From Bradyrhizobium sp. STM 3843 (GTDB lineage: Bacteria; Pseudomonadota; Alphaproteobacteria; Rhizobiales; Xanthobacteraceae): a DNA stretch of 57,933 nucleotides. The notes below the pieces were generated by a model that was given only the letters and a program-made list of their open reading frames with translations, did not search any database and had not been told where the DNA came from. The translations under genes and the position numbers were made by a program. Positions 35,986-44,460 of this stretch are shown in pieces; position 1 is the first letter of the stretch; the number at the start of each line of letters is the position of its first letter. The stretch spans positions 1-57,933 of the forward strand of contig NZ_CAFK01000193.1 in assembly GCF_000239815.1 (NCBI RefSeq). The letters run 5' to 3'.

Positions 35986-36582
35986 CTATTGCTTGTCCGA
36001 CGTCTTGCCGAGATCGCGATTATCGACATAGCGGATTGCGATCGGGCGACCTGCGAGTGCCCCGCCGAGGCTGGATGTGAACTTCAGCGGCAGGCAGGAC
36101 TGCAGCGACGTATTGATCGCGTTCAGATAGGTATTGCGCGTGTCGGCGGAGACACCCGAGGTCGCGTAGGTCAGCCGCGGCGAGCCGATCATCCCGCCGT
36201 CGCGCTTGAAGCTGAAGCGCACGGTCATCTGCATGCCCTCGCGCGCAGCATCCGAAGCCGGCGGCGTCCAGCAGGATCTGATCGCTGCGAACAGATCGCC
36301 GATGGTGTCGAGATCATGGTCGGGCTTTTGGTACTTTGCCGCCTGATCCTTTGGCGGCACGCTCTGCACCGTGACCTGGAGATTCTCCCCATATGGGTAG
36401 TCCATCTCCGGAAAGCACGGCCACGGGCCAAACACGCCGCAATAGGACGGCGTGCACGGCCCTTCGTCGAGCACGCTGCAGGGCGTGTGCGCAAACGGCA
36501 CCGGATTGGTCTGGCGATCGCGCGCCTGCGCGGCCGGGATTGCGGGCAGCAGAAGCAGCAGGATCAGACTGACACGCAGCAT
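35986..36582 (-). CDS. Secreted protein with TonB/TolA C-terminal-like domain
   Basis: About 198 residues from the ATG at 36582. A leucine-rich Sec signal (MLRVSLILLLLLPAIPAAQA) is followed by a short cysteine-containing region (PCSVLDEGPCTPSYCG). A C-terminal domain resembles the TonB/TolA periplasmic end: CWTPPASDAAREGMQMTVRF, FKRDGGMIGSPRLTYATSG, and a final helix with SLQSCLPL. There is no membrane-anchor helix other than the signal, so this is probably a free periplasmic TonB-like domain. The upstream extension in the same frame was rejected for atypical composition. Confidence 0.65.
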   Translation of the reverse strand: MLRVSLILLLLLPAIPAAQARDRQTNPVPFAHTPCSVLDEGPCTPSYCGVFGPWPCFPEMDYPYGENLQVTVQSVPPKDQAAKYQKPDHDLDTIGDLFAAIRSCWTPPASDAAREGMQMTVRFSFKRDGGMIGSPRLTYATSGVSADTRNTYLNAINTSLQSCLPLKFTSSLGGALAGRPIAIRYVDNRDLGKTSDKQ

Positions 36583-36753
36583 GGATGGCACCAAGGAGCT
36601 GATAGCAACAAGGTGGGCCCGGCAACCACCCGCACAAGGCCAATCCCGTTCACGTCTGCGCGTTCCCATCAGCGCACGGCGCCTCGCCCCCCTCGACCCT
36701 TGCGCCGGAACTTGGTTAGATCGCGGCAGCAGCGACCTCAAAACGGACGACAG

Positions 36754-37488
36754 ATGAACCAGCCGCAACGCCAGACCGTGATCAACGTCATCAATCCCAA
36801 CATGACGGAGACGATGACCGAGCTGATCGCCAAGGCCGCGCAGGCCAGCGCGAGTCCGGCGACGCGCATCGTTGGCCGCACCGCGCGGTTCGGCGCGGCC
36901 TCGATCGAGGGACATTATGACGAGGCGCTGGCAACCATCGGCATGCTGAAGGAGGTTGCCGAGGGCGACAAAGCCGGGGCTGACGCGCATGTGATCGCCT
37001 GCTTCGGCGATCCTGGCCTGCTCGCGGCCCGCGAGCTCTCCGCGGCGCCCGTGCTAGGCATCGCCGAGGCCGCCATGCATGCGGCAAGCTTCATCGCGAC
37101 GCGCTTCAGCATCGTCACCACGTTGTCGCGCACCAAGGTGATTGCCGAGCATCTGGTGCGCAACTATGGCATGGAGCACATCTGCCGCAAGGTGCGCGCC
37201 GTCGATGTCGCCGTGCTCGATCTCGACAAGCCGGAGGCAAATGTGCGTGGCGTTCTGCTCGGCGAATGCCGCAATGCGCTAAGCGAGGATGGGATCGGCG
37301 CCATCGTGCTGGGCTGCGCCGGAATGGCGGATCTTGCGCAGGATCTGTCAGCCGAGCTGGGCATTCCTGTCATTGACGGTGTCGCCGCCGCGGTGCGCTT
37401 TGCCGAGGCGCTGGTCGGGCTGGGCTTGAAGACCTCCAAGCACGGCGATCTCGCTTTTCCGCTGCCGAAGGCGCGGTCGTCGCTCTGA
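36754..37488 (+). CDS. Asp/Glu/hydantoin racemase family protein
   Basis: Encodes 244 residues from the ATG at 36754. The fold is that of aspartate/glutamate and hydantoin racemases. The two catalytic cysteines are present in IACFGDPGL and VLGCAGM. The opening INVINPNMTETMTELIAK and SIVTTLSRTKVIAEHLV match the hydantoin racemase (HyuE-like) branch. The substrate is uncertain. The long open frame upstream was excluded because it is antisense to the previous gene. Confidence 0.85.
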   Translation: MNQPQRQTVINVINPNMTETMTELIAKAAQASASPATRIVGRTARFGAASIEGHYDEALATIGMLKEVAEGDKAGADAHVIACFGDPGLLAARELSAAPVLGIAEAAMHAASFIATRFSIVTTLSRTKVIAEHLVRNYGMEHICRKVRAVDVAVLDLDKPEANVRGVLLGECRNALSEDGIGAIVLGCAGMADLAQDLSAELGIPVIDGVAAAVRFAEALVGLGLKTSKHGDLAFPLPKARSSL

Positions 37489-37573
37489 GACCTCGTGAAT
37501 CGCCTGCCCACCCGGGCAGTTCCGAAACGGCCGTCGACGCTCCACATTGAGTCCAACCATTTTGGAGCGTCCC

Positions 37574-38443
37574 ATGTCCGATCTTTCAGCCCTCGCCTCG
37601 CTCTCGTCAGCCCTCACCGCGACTGTCGCGCAGGCCGCACCTGCGGTCGTCTCCGTCCATTCCCACCGCGCGCGCGCGACCGGCTTTCTCTGGAAGCCCG
37701 GCCTCATCGTGACTGCCGACGAGGGATTGGCCGACGAAGGCGAGATTGCACTGGTGTTTGCTGATGGCAGCACACGACCGGCCACAGTCGCCGGTCGCGA
37801 TCATACCACCGACATTGCCCTGCTCCGGTACGACGCCATTGCCGGGGGCGCGACCCGCCTCACTGGCGAGCTCCCGGCGCTGGGATCGCTCGCGGTCGTG
37901 GCTGCGGCCGATCACGGCGCGCCGACCGCGGCGCTCGCGATGATCTCGAAATCCACCGGACCCTGGCGCAGCTTGCGCGGCGGGGAGATCGATGCGCGGA
38001 TCGAGCTCGACACCAGGCTGCGCCACAGCCAGGAAGGCGGCCTGGTGTTGAGCGCCGAGGGCAAGGCGATCGGCATGGCGGTGATGGGTCCACGCCGGAC
38101 GCTGGTCATCCCGGCGGCCACGATCGAACGCGTCGCGGGCAGGCTCGAGAGTCACGGCCGGATCGCGCGCGGCTATCTCGGTGTCGGCCTGCAGCCGGTG
38201 AAGCTCGACGATGGCGTCGGCGCGATGGTGATGAGCATCGACAAGAACGGACCGGCCGCGGCCGCCGGCCTGCGCCAGGGGGACGTCATTACCGCCCTCA
38301 ACAATCAGACCTTCAGCGGGATGCGCGCGCTGATGCGCGAGCTCGGCCCGGCCAGTGTCGGTGCCGTGGTCGAGGTGGCGGGCTTGCGCGGCGGCGAGCC
38401 GATCCGTCTCACCCTGACCATCGGCGAAAGGCCGGCCGCGTGA
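37574..38443 (+). CDS. Trypsin-like/PDZ protein without catalytic residues (HtrA pseudoprotease)
   Basis: Encodes 289 residues from the ATG at 37574 (ggag seven bases upstream). The N-terminal half keeps the HtrA pattern (VVSVHS, GLIVTA, DGSTRPATVAGRDHTTDIALLR). The histidine position of the TNHHV motif reads ADEGL. The serine motif GNSGGP is replaced by SQEGGL. Only the aspartate remains. The C-terminal half is a PDZ domain (GYLGVGLQPV, GPAAAAGLRQGDVITALN). It has no signal peptide, so it is probably cytoplasmic. Its stop overlaps the following LuxR gene (GTGA). Confidence 0.8.
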   Translation: MSDLSALASLSSALTATVAQAAPAVVSVHSHRARATGFLWKPGLIVTADEGLADEGEIALVFADGSTRPATVAGRDHTTDIALLRYDAIAGGATRLTGELPALGSLAVVAAADHGAPTAALAMISKSTGPWRSLRGGEIDARIELDTRLRHSQEGGLVLSAEGKAIGMAVMGPRRTLVIPAATIERVAGRLESHGRIARGYLGVGLQPVKLDDGVGAMVMSIDKNGPAAAAGLRQGDVITALNNQTFSGMRALMRELGPASVGAVVEVAGLRGGEPIRLTLTIGERPAA

Positions 38444-38817
38444 CGGCGGAAACGACAGCGCCGGTCGTGGTCGCGATCGAGCTCGACGATCCCGACCTCG
38501 CGGATCGGCTTGCCGCGCTGCTCGGGACTGTCAGTGGCCTCCGCCTGGCGGCGCCAGGCGAGCGCGCGGATGTCGCCGTCGTTGCGACCGAACCCGCCGC
38601 GCGCGGCGCGGCGAACGGCTTTCAGCTGACCGCGCGTGAGCGCGACGTGCTGGCCTTGCTCGCCGAAGGCGCCTCCAACAAGGAGATCGCCCGCAGCCTC
38701 GGGATTTCCGTGCACACGGCCAAATTCCACGTCGGCTCGCTGTTGGACAAGCTCGACGCCACCGGCCGCACCGACGCGGTGGCGCACGCCGCGCGGCACG
38801 GGATCATCAATTTGTAG
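38440..38817 (+). CDS. Short LuxR-type DNA-binding regulator
   Basis: Encodes 125 residues from the GTG at 38440, overlapping the previous stop by four bases. A short N-terminal part of about 55 residues is too small for a full receiver (VVVAIELDDPDLADRLAALL), and no phospho-acceptor site is assured. The C-terminal LuxR HTH is complete: LTARERDVLALLAEGASNKEIARSLGISVHTAKFHV in outline. Coupling to the pseudoprotease suggests that partner controls or senses for this regulator. Target genes are unknown. Confidence 0.85.
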   Translation: MTAETTAPVVVAIELDDPDLADRLAALLGTVSGLRLAAPGERADVAVVATEPAARGAANGFQLTARERDVLALLAEGASNKEIARSLGISVHTAKFHVGSLLDKLDATGRTDAVAHAARHGIINL

Positions 38818-38885
38818 AGCGGAAGCAGGCGTGACGTCGTAGACAGACGAGAAGGGGGTCGCGACCTAGAACCTCGGAGCAGGTG

Positions 38886-39042
38886 CCCCCTCTCCCCTTG
38901 TGGGAGAGGGTGGCTGCGCGTAGCGCAGCCGGGTGAGGGGTTCTCGCAACAATCATCTACGATCATGAGATCCGGGACGAACCCCTCACCCAAACGAGAT
39001 CGTGGCGGATAGCGGTGATGCCCTCTCCCACAGGGGGAGAGG
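38886..39042. repeat. Palindromic repeat (ccctctcccc... family)
   Basis: About 157 bp with inverted ends: ccctctccccttgtgggaga near 38888 and ccctctcccacagggggaga at 39021. A second inverted pair, gggtgaggggttc and gaacccctcaccc, lies inside. I recall this as a repeat family shared by many Rhizobiales. It lies between the LuxR gene and the SGNH gene (a 313-bp gap that otherwise holds no gene). Confidence 0.75.
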
Positions 39043-39130
39043 ACGCATCGACGGGCACTGCCCCTGCGGCAGGACATCTCCACCTGCTGCGGGCACATGC
39101 AAAGACTCATCTCGCACGCGCCGACGGCAA

Positions 39131-39664
39131 CTACCTGCGCAGACTGCCCGTCACCCTGGGCAACAGGGCGGCCGCCAACATCCGATAGCCGTCGGGGGTC
39201 AGGTGCACGCCATCCATCTGATGCGGCAAGCCGCGAAGCATCCCGTTCTCGACCATCACGACCCTGATGTGGTGCTGCGAGGCCTTGGCCAGAATGGCGC
39301 TGACGTTGCCGGCGCGCTGATCGCCGACGCCTTTGCGAAAATCATTCCCGCCGGGTTGCAACAGCAGGACGCGGGTGGATCCGTCAACCGCTCCGTCGAA
39401 GCGGGACAACATGCCGGCCGTGGTATCACCGTTGACACCGGCATTGGTCACGCTGACACGAAGACCCTTGGCGTGAAGCATCGCCTCGAGCTGGGCCGGA
39501 AAGTCCTCGCCACGATTGACGCCTTTGCCGTAGGTATTGCTGGCCCCGAGCGCCACGACCTCCGCGGCCTGCGCCGCTCCGATCGTTCCGAACGCGAAGC
39601 AACACGCAGCGAACAGTGCGGCCGCCTGTCGCCGGACCTGACGGCCAAAAGATCCCGTTGGCAT
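39131..39664 (-). CDS. SGNH/GDSL-type hydrolase, secreted
   Basis: About 177 residues from the ATG at 39664, with gagg well placed upstream. A Sec signal (FAACCFAFGTIGAAQA) precedes the SGNH fold. Block I reads ALGASNTYG (the usual GDS aspartate is alanine but the serine remains), the oxyanion glycine is near NAGVNGDTTAG, block III is PGGNDFRKG and block V DGVHLTPDGY. The set is complete enough for an active esterase of the TesA/arylesterase type. Predicted periplasmic. Confidence 0.85.
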   Translation of the reverse strand: MPTGSFGRQVRRQAAALFAACCFAFGTIGAAQAAEVVALGASNTYGKGVNRGEDFPAQLEAMLHAKGLRVSVTNAGVNGDTTAGMLSRFDGAVDGSTRVLLLQPGGNDFRKGVGDQRAGNVSAILAKASQHHIRVVMVENGMLRGLPHQMDGVHLTPDGYRMLAAALLPRVTGSLRR

Positions 39665-39737
39665 TCTTTCCTCCCCCCGCTCATTGTGAGAGGGAGCGTA
39701 GCTTACCGGCGGTCCGACGAAAAGCACGCGGCACGTC

Positions 39738-39840
39738 GTCATTCCGGGGCGCGCGTAGCGCGAACCCGGAATCCATCGGGAGGCGGAACAAGAGGCAAGA
39801 TGGTTTCCGGGCTCATCGCTTCGCGATGCCCCGGAATGAC
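39738..39840. repeat. Palindromic repeat B3
   Basis: 103 bp beginning gtcattccgggg and ending ccccggaatgac, the same family as copies at 22052 and 35844 with a different centre. It lies between the SGNH gene and prfC. A short attgcttc/cgcaatgac fragment of another repeat follows at about 39890-39920. Confidence 0.8.
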
Positions 39841-39926
39841 GAGAGGAAAGAGCTCCTAGCGATTGTTAGAGCGCTATCTCTGCAAGGCAGAGGATTGCTT
39901 CGGAGCTCACGTTCGCAATGACTAGC

Positions 39927-41546
39927 TTACGCCTTCTTCTTCACGTCCTTGACGTTGGAGAAGGTGATGCCCTCGGCGCGCTCCTTGGTGTAGCCGAGAT
40001 AGAACTCGTTCTTGGCCAAAAACACCGGATCGCCGTCGACATCGTCGGCAACACCGGAGCCGTTGGCGGCGATGAATGCCTCCAGCTTCTTCCTGTCGTC
40101 GGAGGAGATCCAGCGCGCGAGCGAAAATTCGGACACCTCGAATTCGACCGGCAGCGAATATTCGGCATCGAGCCGCGCCTTCAAGACATCAAGCTGCAGC
40201 GGACCGACCACGCCGACCAGGGCCGGCGCGCCATCGCGCGGCCGGAACACCTGCACGACGCCCTCTTCCGACATCTGCTGCAAGGCTTCCTTCAGCTTCT
40301 TGGCCTTCATCGCGTCGGTGAGCCTGACACGGCGGACGATTTCCGGCGCAAAGCTCGGGACGCCGACGAAGGTCAGCTCCTCGCCCTCTGTCAGCGTGTC
40401 GCCGATCCGCAACGAGCCGTGATTGGGAATGCCGACCACGTCGCCGGCGAAGGCCTCATCGGCAACCGAGCGATCCTGGGCGAAGAAGAATTGCGGGCTC
40501 GACAGCGGCATGGTCTTGCCGGTGCGCACCAGCTTCGCCTTCATGCCGCGGTTCAGCTTGCCGGAGCACAGCCGCGCAAAGGCGATGCGGTCGCGATGGT
40601 TCGGGTCCATGTTCGCTTGGATCTTGAACACGAACGCGCTCATGCGCGGCTCGGCGGCATCGACCTTGCGCAGGTTGGAATCCTGGGCCCGCGGCGACGG
40701 CGCATAGCGGCCGAGACCCTCCAAGAGATCGCCGACACCGAAATTGCGTAGCGCGCTTCCGAAATAGACCGGTGTCAGATGGCCCTCGCGGAACGCGTCG
40801 AGCTCGAACGGCTTGCAGGCTTCCCTCACCAGCTCGAGCTCGTCCCTGATCTGGCCGATGTCGAGATTGGCGTTGATCTTGGCGAGCTCCGAGATCTCGA
40901 TCTGCTGCGCCGCGCCGGTCTTGGCACCACCGCCTTCGAGCAGGCGCACGCCGCCGTCGCGGATGTCATAGGTGCCGACGAAGTCGCGGCCGCGGCCCAC
41001 CGGCCAGGTCATCGGGGTGGTGTCGAGCGCCAGCGTCTTCTCGATCTCGTCCATGAGATCGAAGGTGTCGCGGCTCTCGCGATCCATCTTGTTGATGAAG
41101 GTGATGATCGGGATGTCACGCAGGCGGCAGACCTCGAACAGCTTGCGCGTGCGAGCCTCGATGCCCTTGGCGGCGTCGATCACCATGACCGCGGAGTCGA
41201 CTGCGGTCAGCGTCCGATAGGTGTCTTCCGAAAAGTCCTCGTGGCCCGGCGTATCCAACAGGTTGAAGACGAGCCCCTCGAACTCGAAGGTCATCACCGA
41301 GGTGACCACGGAGATGCCGCGCTCGCGCTCGATCTTCATCCAGTCCGAGCGGGTGTTGCGGCGCTCGCCCTTGGCCTTGACCTGCCCGGCCAGGTTGATG
41401 GCGCCGCCGAACAGCAGCAGCTTTTCGGTCAGCGTGGTCTTGCCGGCGTCCGGATGCGAGATGATGGCAAAGGTGCGCCGGCGCGCCACCTCGTCGGAGA
41501 GCAGCGAGCGGGTCGGGCTTTCGGTCGTGACGGCAATATCGGACAT
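39927..41546 (-). CDS. prfC: Peptide chain release factor 3
   Basis: Encodes 539 residues from the ATG at 41546. RF3 is the GTPase that releases RF1/RF2 from the ribosome. G1 motif SHPDAGKTTLTEKLL, G3 DTPGHEDFSEDTYR, G4 NKMDR. The RF3-specific domain II and the C-terminal domain III follow, ending in TKERAEGITFSNVKDVKKKA. The long frame upstream of 41546 was rejected because the family starts there and the rest is antisense to pit. Confidence 0.96.
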   Translation of the reverse strand: MSDIAVTTESPTRSLLSDEVARRRTFAIISHPDAGKTTLTEKLLLFGGAINLAGQVKAKGERRNTRSDWMKIERERGISVVTSVMTFEFEGLVFNLLDTPGHEDFSEDTYRTLTAVDSAVMVIDAAKGIEARTRKLFEVCRLRDIPIITFINKMDRESRDTFDLMDEIEKTLALDTTPMTWPVGRGRDFVGTYDIRDGGVRLLEGGGAKTGAAQQIEISELAKINANLDIGQIRDELELVREACKPFELDAFREGHLTPVYFGSALRNFGVGDLLEGLGRYAPSPRAQDSNLRKVDAAEPRMSAFVFKIQANMDPNHRDRIAFARLCSGKLNRGMKAKLVRTGKTMPLSSPQFFFAQDRSVADEAFAGDVVGIPNHGSLRIGDTLTEGEELTFVGVPSFAPEIVRRVRLTDAMKAKKLKEALQQMSEEGVVQVFRPRDGAPALVGVVGPLQLDVLKARLDAEYSLPVEFEVSEFSLARWISSDDRKKLEAFIAANGSGVADDVDGDPVFLAKNEFYLGYTKERAEGITFSNVKDVKKKA

Positions 41547-41683
41547 GAGGCGGCGAGCGTCTTTGAGGCGTCGAACGTGATGTGTGACGGGAAAGCGCGC
41601 CGGATCACGGCCGCAGCGCACCCCCTCATATAGGGGTTTTGCACCGCAACTCCAACCGGCGAAATGCGGGCCGCCGGCCCGGA

Positions 41684-42691
41684 TCAGTGCCGGAGCGCCG
41701 AAACCAGCCAATAGGCCAGCGCCGCGACCAATGCCGAGGCCGGAATCGTGAAGACCCAGGCATAGACGATCGATCCGGCAACGTTCCAGCGAACGGCCGA
41801 GGCCCGCCGGGCGGCGCCTACCCCGACGATGGCACCGGTAATGGTGTGAGTGGTCGACACCGGCACGCCGAGCGCGGTTGCCATGAACAGCGTGATCGCG
41901 CCCCCGGTCTCGGCGCAGAAGCCCTGCATCGGGGTCAGCTTGGTGATGCGCAGGCCCATCGTGCGCACGATCCGCCATCCGCCCATCAGGGTGCCCAGCG
42001 CCATCGCCGCCTGGCACGACAGCACGACCCAGAATGGAACGCCGAAGTCGCCGCCGAGATGCCCCTGCGAATAGAGCAGCACGGCAATGATGCCCATGGT
42101 CTTCTGCGCGTCATTGCCGCCATGGCCCAGCGAATAGAGCGAGGCCGAGGCGAATTGCAGGATGCGAAAGGCCCGGTCGACCGCAAAGGGGGTCGAGCGC
42201 ACCGAGGCCCAGGAGACGATCGCGACCAGGATCATCGCCAGGACCAGCCCGAGCAGCGGCGACAGCACGATCGCAAGCACCGTCTTCGACAGGCCGCTCC
42301 AGACGGTGGCCGCCAGCCCCGCCTTGGCCACCCCTGCCCCGACCAGGCCGCCGATCAAGGCATGCGAGCTGGACGACGGAATGCCGGCCGCCCAGGTGAT
42401 CAGGTTCCAGGCGATGGCGCCGAGCAGCGCGGCGAAGATCACCTGCGCATCGACGATCGAAGGCTCGATGATGCCGGTGCCGACGGTCTGGGCGACATGC
42501 AGGCCGAACACCCCGAACGCGATGAAGTTGAAAAAGGCGGCCCAGAACACCGCATATTGCGGCCGCAACACTCTGGTGGAGACGATGGTCGCGATCGAGT
42601 TGGCGGCGTCATGCAGACCGTTGAGGAAATCGAAGGCGAGCGCGACCGCGATCAGTCCGACCAGGACCGGAAGAGCCAGAGGAGCATCCAT
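41684..42691 (-). CDS. pit: Low-affinity inorganic phosphate transporter (Pit)
   Basis: Encodes 335 residues with about ten membrane spans. The PiT signature GLHDAANSIAT appears near the start, and a second, related block is LYSLGHGGNDAQKTMG in the second half. It couples phosphate (as a metal complex) to protons. It follows the DUF47 gene by 11 bp and shares its promoter. In Sinorhizobium meliloti the same pair (orfA-pit) is repressed by PhoB when phosphate is scarce. Confidence 0.93.
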   Translation of the reverse strand: MDAPLALPVLVGLIAVALAFDFLNGLHDAANSIATIVSTRVLRPQYAVFWAAFFNFIAFGVFGLHVAQTVGTGIIEPSIVDAQVIFAALLGAIAWNLITWAAGIPSSSSHALIGGLVGAGVAKAGLAATVWSGLSKTVLAIVLSPLLGLVLAMILVAIVSWASVRSTPFAVDRAFRILQFASASLYSLGHGGNDAQKTMGIIAVLLYSQGHLGGDFGVPFWVVLSCQAAMALGTLMGGWRIVRTMGLRITKLTPMQGFCAETGGAITLFMATALGVPVSTTHTITGAIVGVGAARRASAVRWNVAGSIVYAWVFTIPASALVAALAYWLVSALRH

Positions 42692-42702
42692 AACGGCCGC
42701 CC

Positions 42703-43347
42703 CTAGACCTGCTCGATCATGATCGAATTGATCTCGTTGGCGACGTCGTCGAAGCGGTCGGCGACCTTCTCGAGATGGTCATAGATCTCGGCGCCGATGA
42801 TGAAATCCATCGTGTTGGCGTGGCGGTGCTTGAGGAACAGCTCCTTCAGGCCGATGTCATGGAGATCGTCGACGCGTCCCTCGAGCTTGGTCATCTCTTC
42901 AGTGATCGCGGTGATCATCGGCACGTTATGGCCGATCGCCTGCAACAACGGCAGGGCCTTGTTGATCAGATTGGCGCATTCGATGAGAAGCACGCCCATC
43001 TCGCGCATGGTCGGCTCGAATTCCTTGACCTCGAACATCATGACCGCCTTTGCGGTCTGCTGCATCTGGTCGATGGCGTCGTCCATCGAGGTGATCAGGC
43101 TCTTGATGTCGCCGCGATCGAACGGCGTGATGAAGGTGCGGCGAACGGCGGTCAGCACCTCGCGCGTGATGTTGTCGGCCTCGTTCTCGAACTGGCTGAC
43201 GCGTTGGCAATGGGTCAGGACGTCATCGCCGCCCTTCAGCATGTCTTGCAGCGCCAGCGCGCCCTGGATGACCACCTTGTTGTGGCGGGCGAACAGATCG
43301 AAAAAGCGCTCCTCCTTGGGGAGGACGGCGCGAAACCAGTGCAGCAT
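42703..43347 (-). CDS. DUF47 family protein (Pit partner, PhoU-like)
   Basis: Encodes 214 residues from the ATG at 43347; the 11 extra upstream codons are discarded. All-helical and PhoU-like, with FENEADNITREVLTAVRRTFITPFDRGDIKSL and the C-terminal DRFDDVANEINSIMIEQV typical of DUF47 (YkaA/OrfA). These proteins accompany Pit transporters and probably regulate them. First gene of the operon; a Pho box lies 41 bp upstream of its start. Confidence 0.92.
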   Translation of the reverse strand: MLHWFRAVLPKEERFFDLFARHNKVVIQGALALQDMLKGGDDVLTHCQRVSQFENEADNITREVLTAVRRTFITPFDRGDIKSLITSMDDAIDQMQQTAKAVMMFEVKEFEPTMREMGVLLIECANLINKALPLLQAIGHNVPMITAITEEMTKLEGRVDDLHDIGLKELFLKHRHANTMDFIIGAEIYDHLEKVADRFDDVANEINSIMIEQV

Positions 43348-43387
43348 GGGACGAGGTCCATAGGTTCTGGAACGAGCCAAGGCCGAC

Positions 43388-43405
43388 CCGTCACAAAACT
43401 GTCAT
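43388..43405 (+). promoter_or_regulatory. Pho box upstream of the DUF47-pit operon
   Basis: CCGTCACAAAACTGTCAT: two CTGTCAY-type halves (CCGTCAC and CTGTCAT) separated by four bases, 13 of 14 positions matching the PhoB consensus. It lies 41-58 bp upstream of the DUF47 start and is oriented opposite to the operon, which would fit repression rather than activation. Confidence 0.75.
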
Positions 43406-43490
43406 ATCCCGGATCGCGCGCCAGCAGAAGCGGCGACCGGATCATCCACCGCTTTATAAGAACAGCATAAAATCTATGTAGATCAACGGT

Positions 43491-44459
43491 CTACAGGGAC
43501 CGCTTGAACAGATGGGCAATCTCGCCAACCACGCCGCGGCGGAAGGTCAGCACGCAAGCGACGAAGATCCCGCCCTGGATCACAGTCACCCACTGACCGA
43601 AGCCCGCCAGATATTGCTGCATGGCGATGATCACGAAGGCGCCGACCACGGGGCCGAACACGGTGCCGAGTCCCCCGACCAGGGTCATCAGCACGATCTC
43701 GCCCGACATCGACCAGTGCACGTCGGTCAGCGAGGCGTTCTGCGCCACGAAGACCTTCAGCGCGCCGGCGAAGCCGGCCAGCGTCCCCGACAGAATGAAG
43801 GCGAGCAGCTTGTACTGGTCGGTCTTGTAGCCGAGCGAGATCGCCCGCTGCTCGTTCTCGCGGATCGACTTCAGCACCTCGCCAAACGGCGAATTGATGG
43901 TGCGATAGATCAGGAGGAAGCCGGCCAGGAATCCGACCAGCACGACGTAATAGAGAACGGTCGGCTTGGAGAGATCGAGAAAGCCGAACAGGTGTCCCTG
44001 CGGGATGCCCTGAATGCCGTCCTCGCCATGCGTGAACGGCGTCTGTAGATAGATGAAGTAGAGCAGCTGCGACAGCGCCAAGGTGATCATGGAGAAATAG
44101 ATGCCCTGGCGTCGGATCGAGATGTAGCCGGTGATGATGCTGAGCGCGCAGGCGCCGAGGACGCCGACGATGATGCCGAGCTCAGGCGACAGGCCCCACA
44201 CTTTCAGCGCGTGCGCGCTGCAATAGCCGGCGGTGCCCAGAAACATCGCGTGGCCGAACGACAGCAGACCGCCATAGCCGATCAGCAGATTGAAGGCGCA
44301 GGCGAGCAGCGCAAAGCACAGCGCCTGCATCACGAAAAACGGATAGAGGCCCGTCCACGGCACGATCGCGAGCAGCGCCGCCATGATGACGAAGACGATC
44401 ATCTCGTCGCGCATGGCGCGCGGGGTGATCGGCAAAGTCGTGTCGGTGATCGATGTCAT
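43491..44459 (-). CDS. livM: Branched-chain amino acid ABC transporter permease LivM
   Basis: Encodes 322 residues with about eight or nine membrane spans. The permease coupling (EAA-like) loop is ENEQRAISLGYKTDQYKLLAFILSG in outline, followed by GTLAGFAGAL. LLIGYGGLLSFGHAMFLG near the start and VGGLGTVFGPVVGA near the end are LivM signatures. It forms the membrane channel with LivH. The start follows the livH stop by one base. A hairpin (tgtaga/tctaca at 43478-43496) overlaps its stop and could end the transcript. Confidence 0.95.
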   Translation of the reverse strand: MTSITDTTLPITPRAMRDEMIVFVIMAALLAIVPWTGLYPFFVMQALCFALLACAFNLLIGYGGLLSFGHAMFLGTAGYCSAHALKVWGLSPELGIIVGVLGACALSIITGYISIRRQGIYFSMITLALSQLLYFIYLQTPFTHGEDGIQGIPQGHLFGFLDLSKPTVLYYVVLVGFLAGFLLIYRTINSPFGEVLKSIRENEQRAISLGYKTDQYKLLAFILSGTLAGFAGALKVFVAQNASLTDVHWSMSGEIVLMTLVGGLGTVFGPVVGAFVIIAMQQYLAGFGQWVTVIQGGIFVACVLTFRRGVVGEIAHLFKRSL

Positions 44460-44460
44460 G

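Noticed and set aside
35962..36753. In-frame N-terminal extension of the racemase gene
   Set aside because: It is antisense to the TonB-like gene and has no family similarity; the family starts at the ATG at 36754.
41639..42706. 355-residue plus-strand frame opposite pit
   Set aside because: Arg/Gly/Asp-rich shadow frame; the minus strand encodes a clear Pit transporter.
43478..43496. Hairpin tgtaga/tctaca at the livM stop as a strong terminator
   Set aside because: The stem is only six AT-containing pairs, and the following T-run on the minus strand is short, so it is mentioned in the livM entry only.
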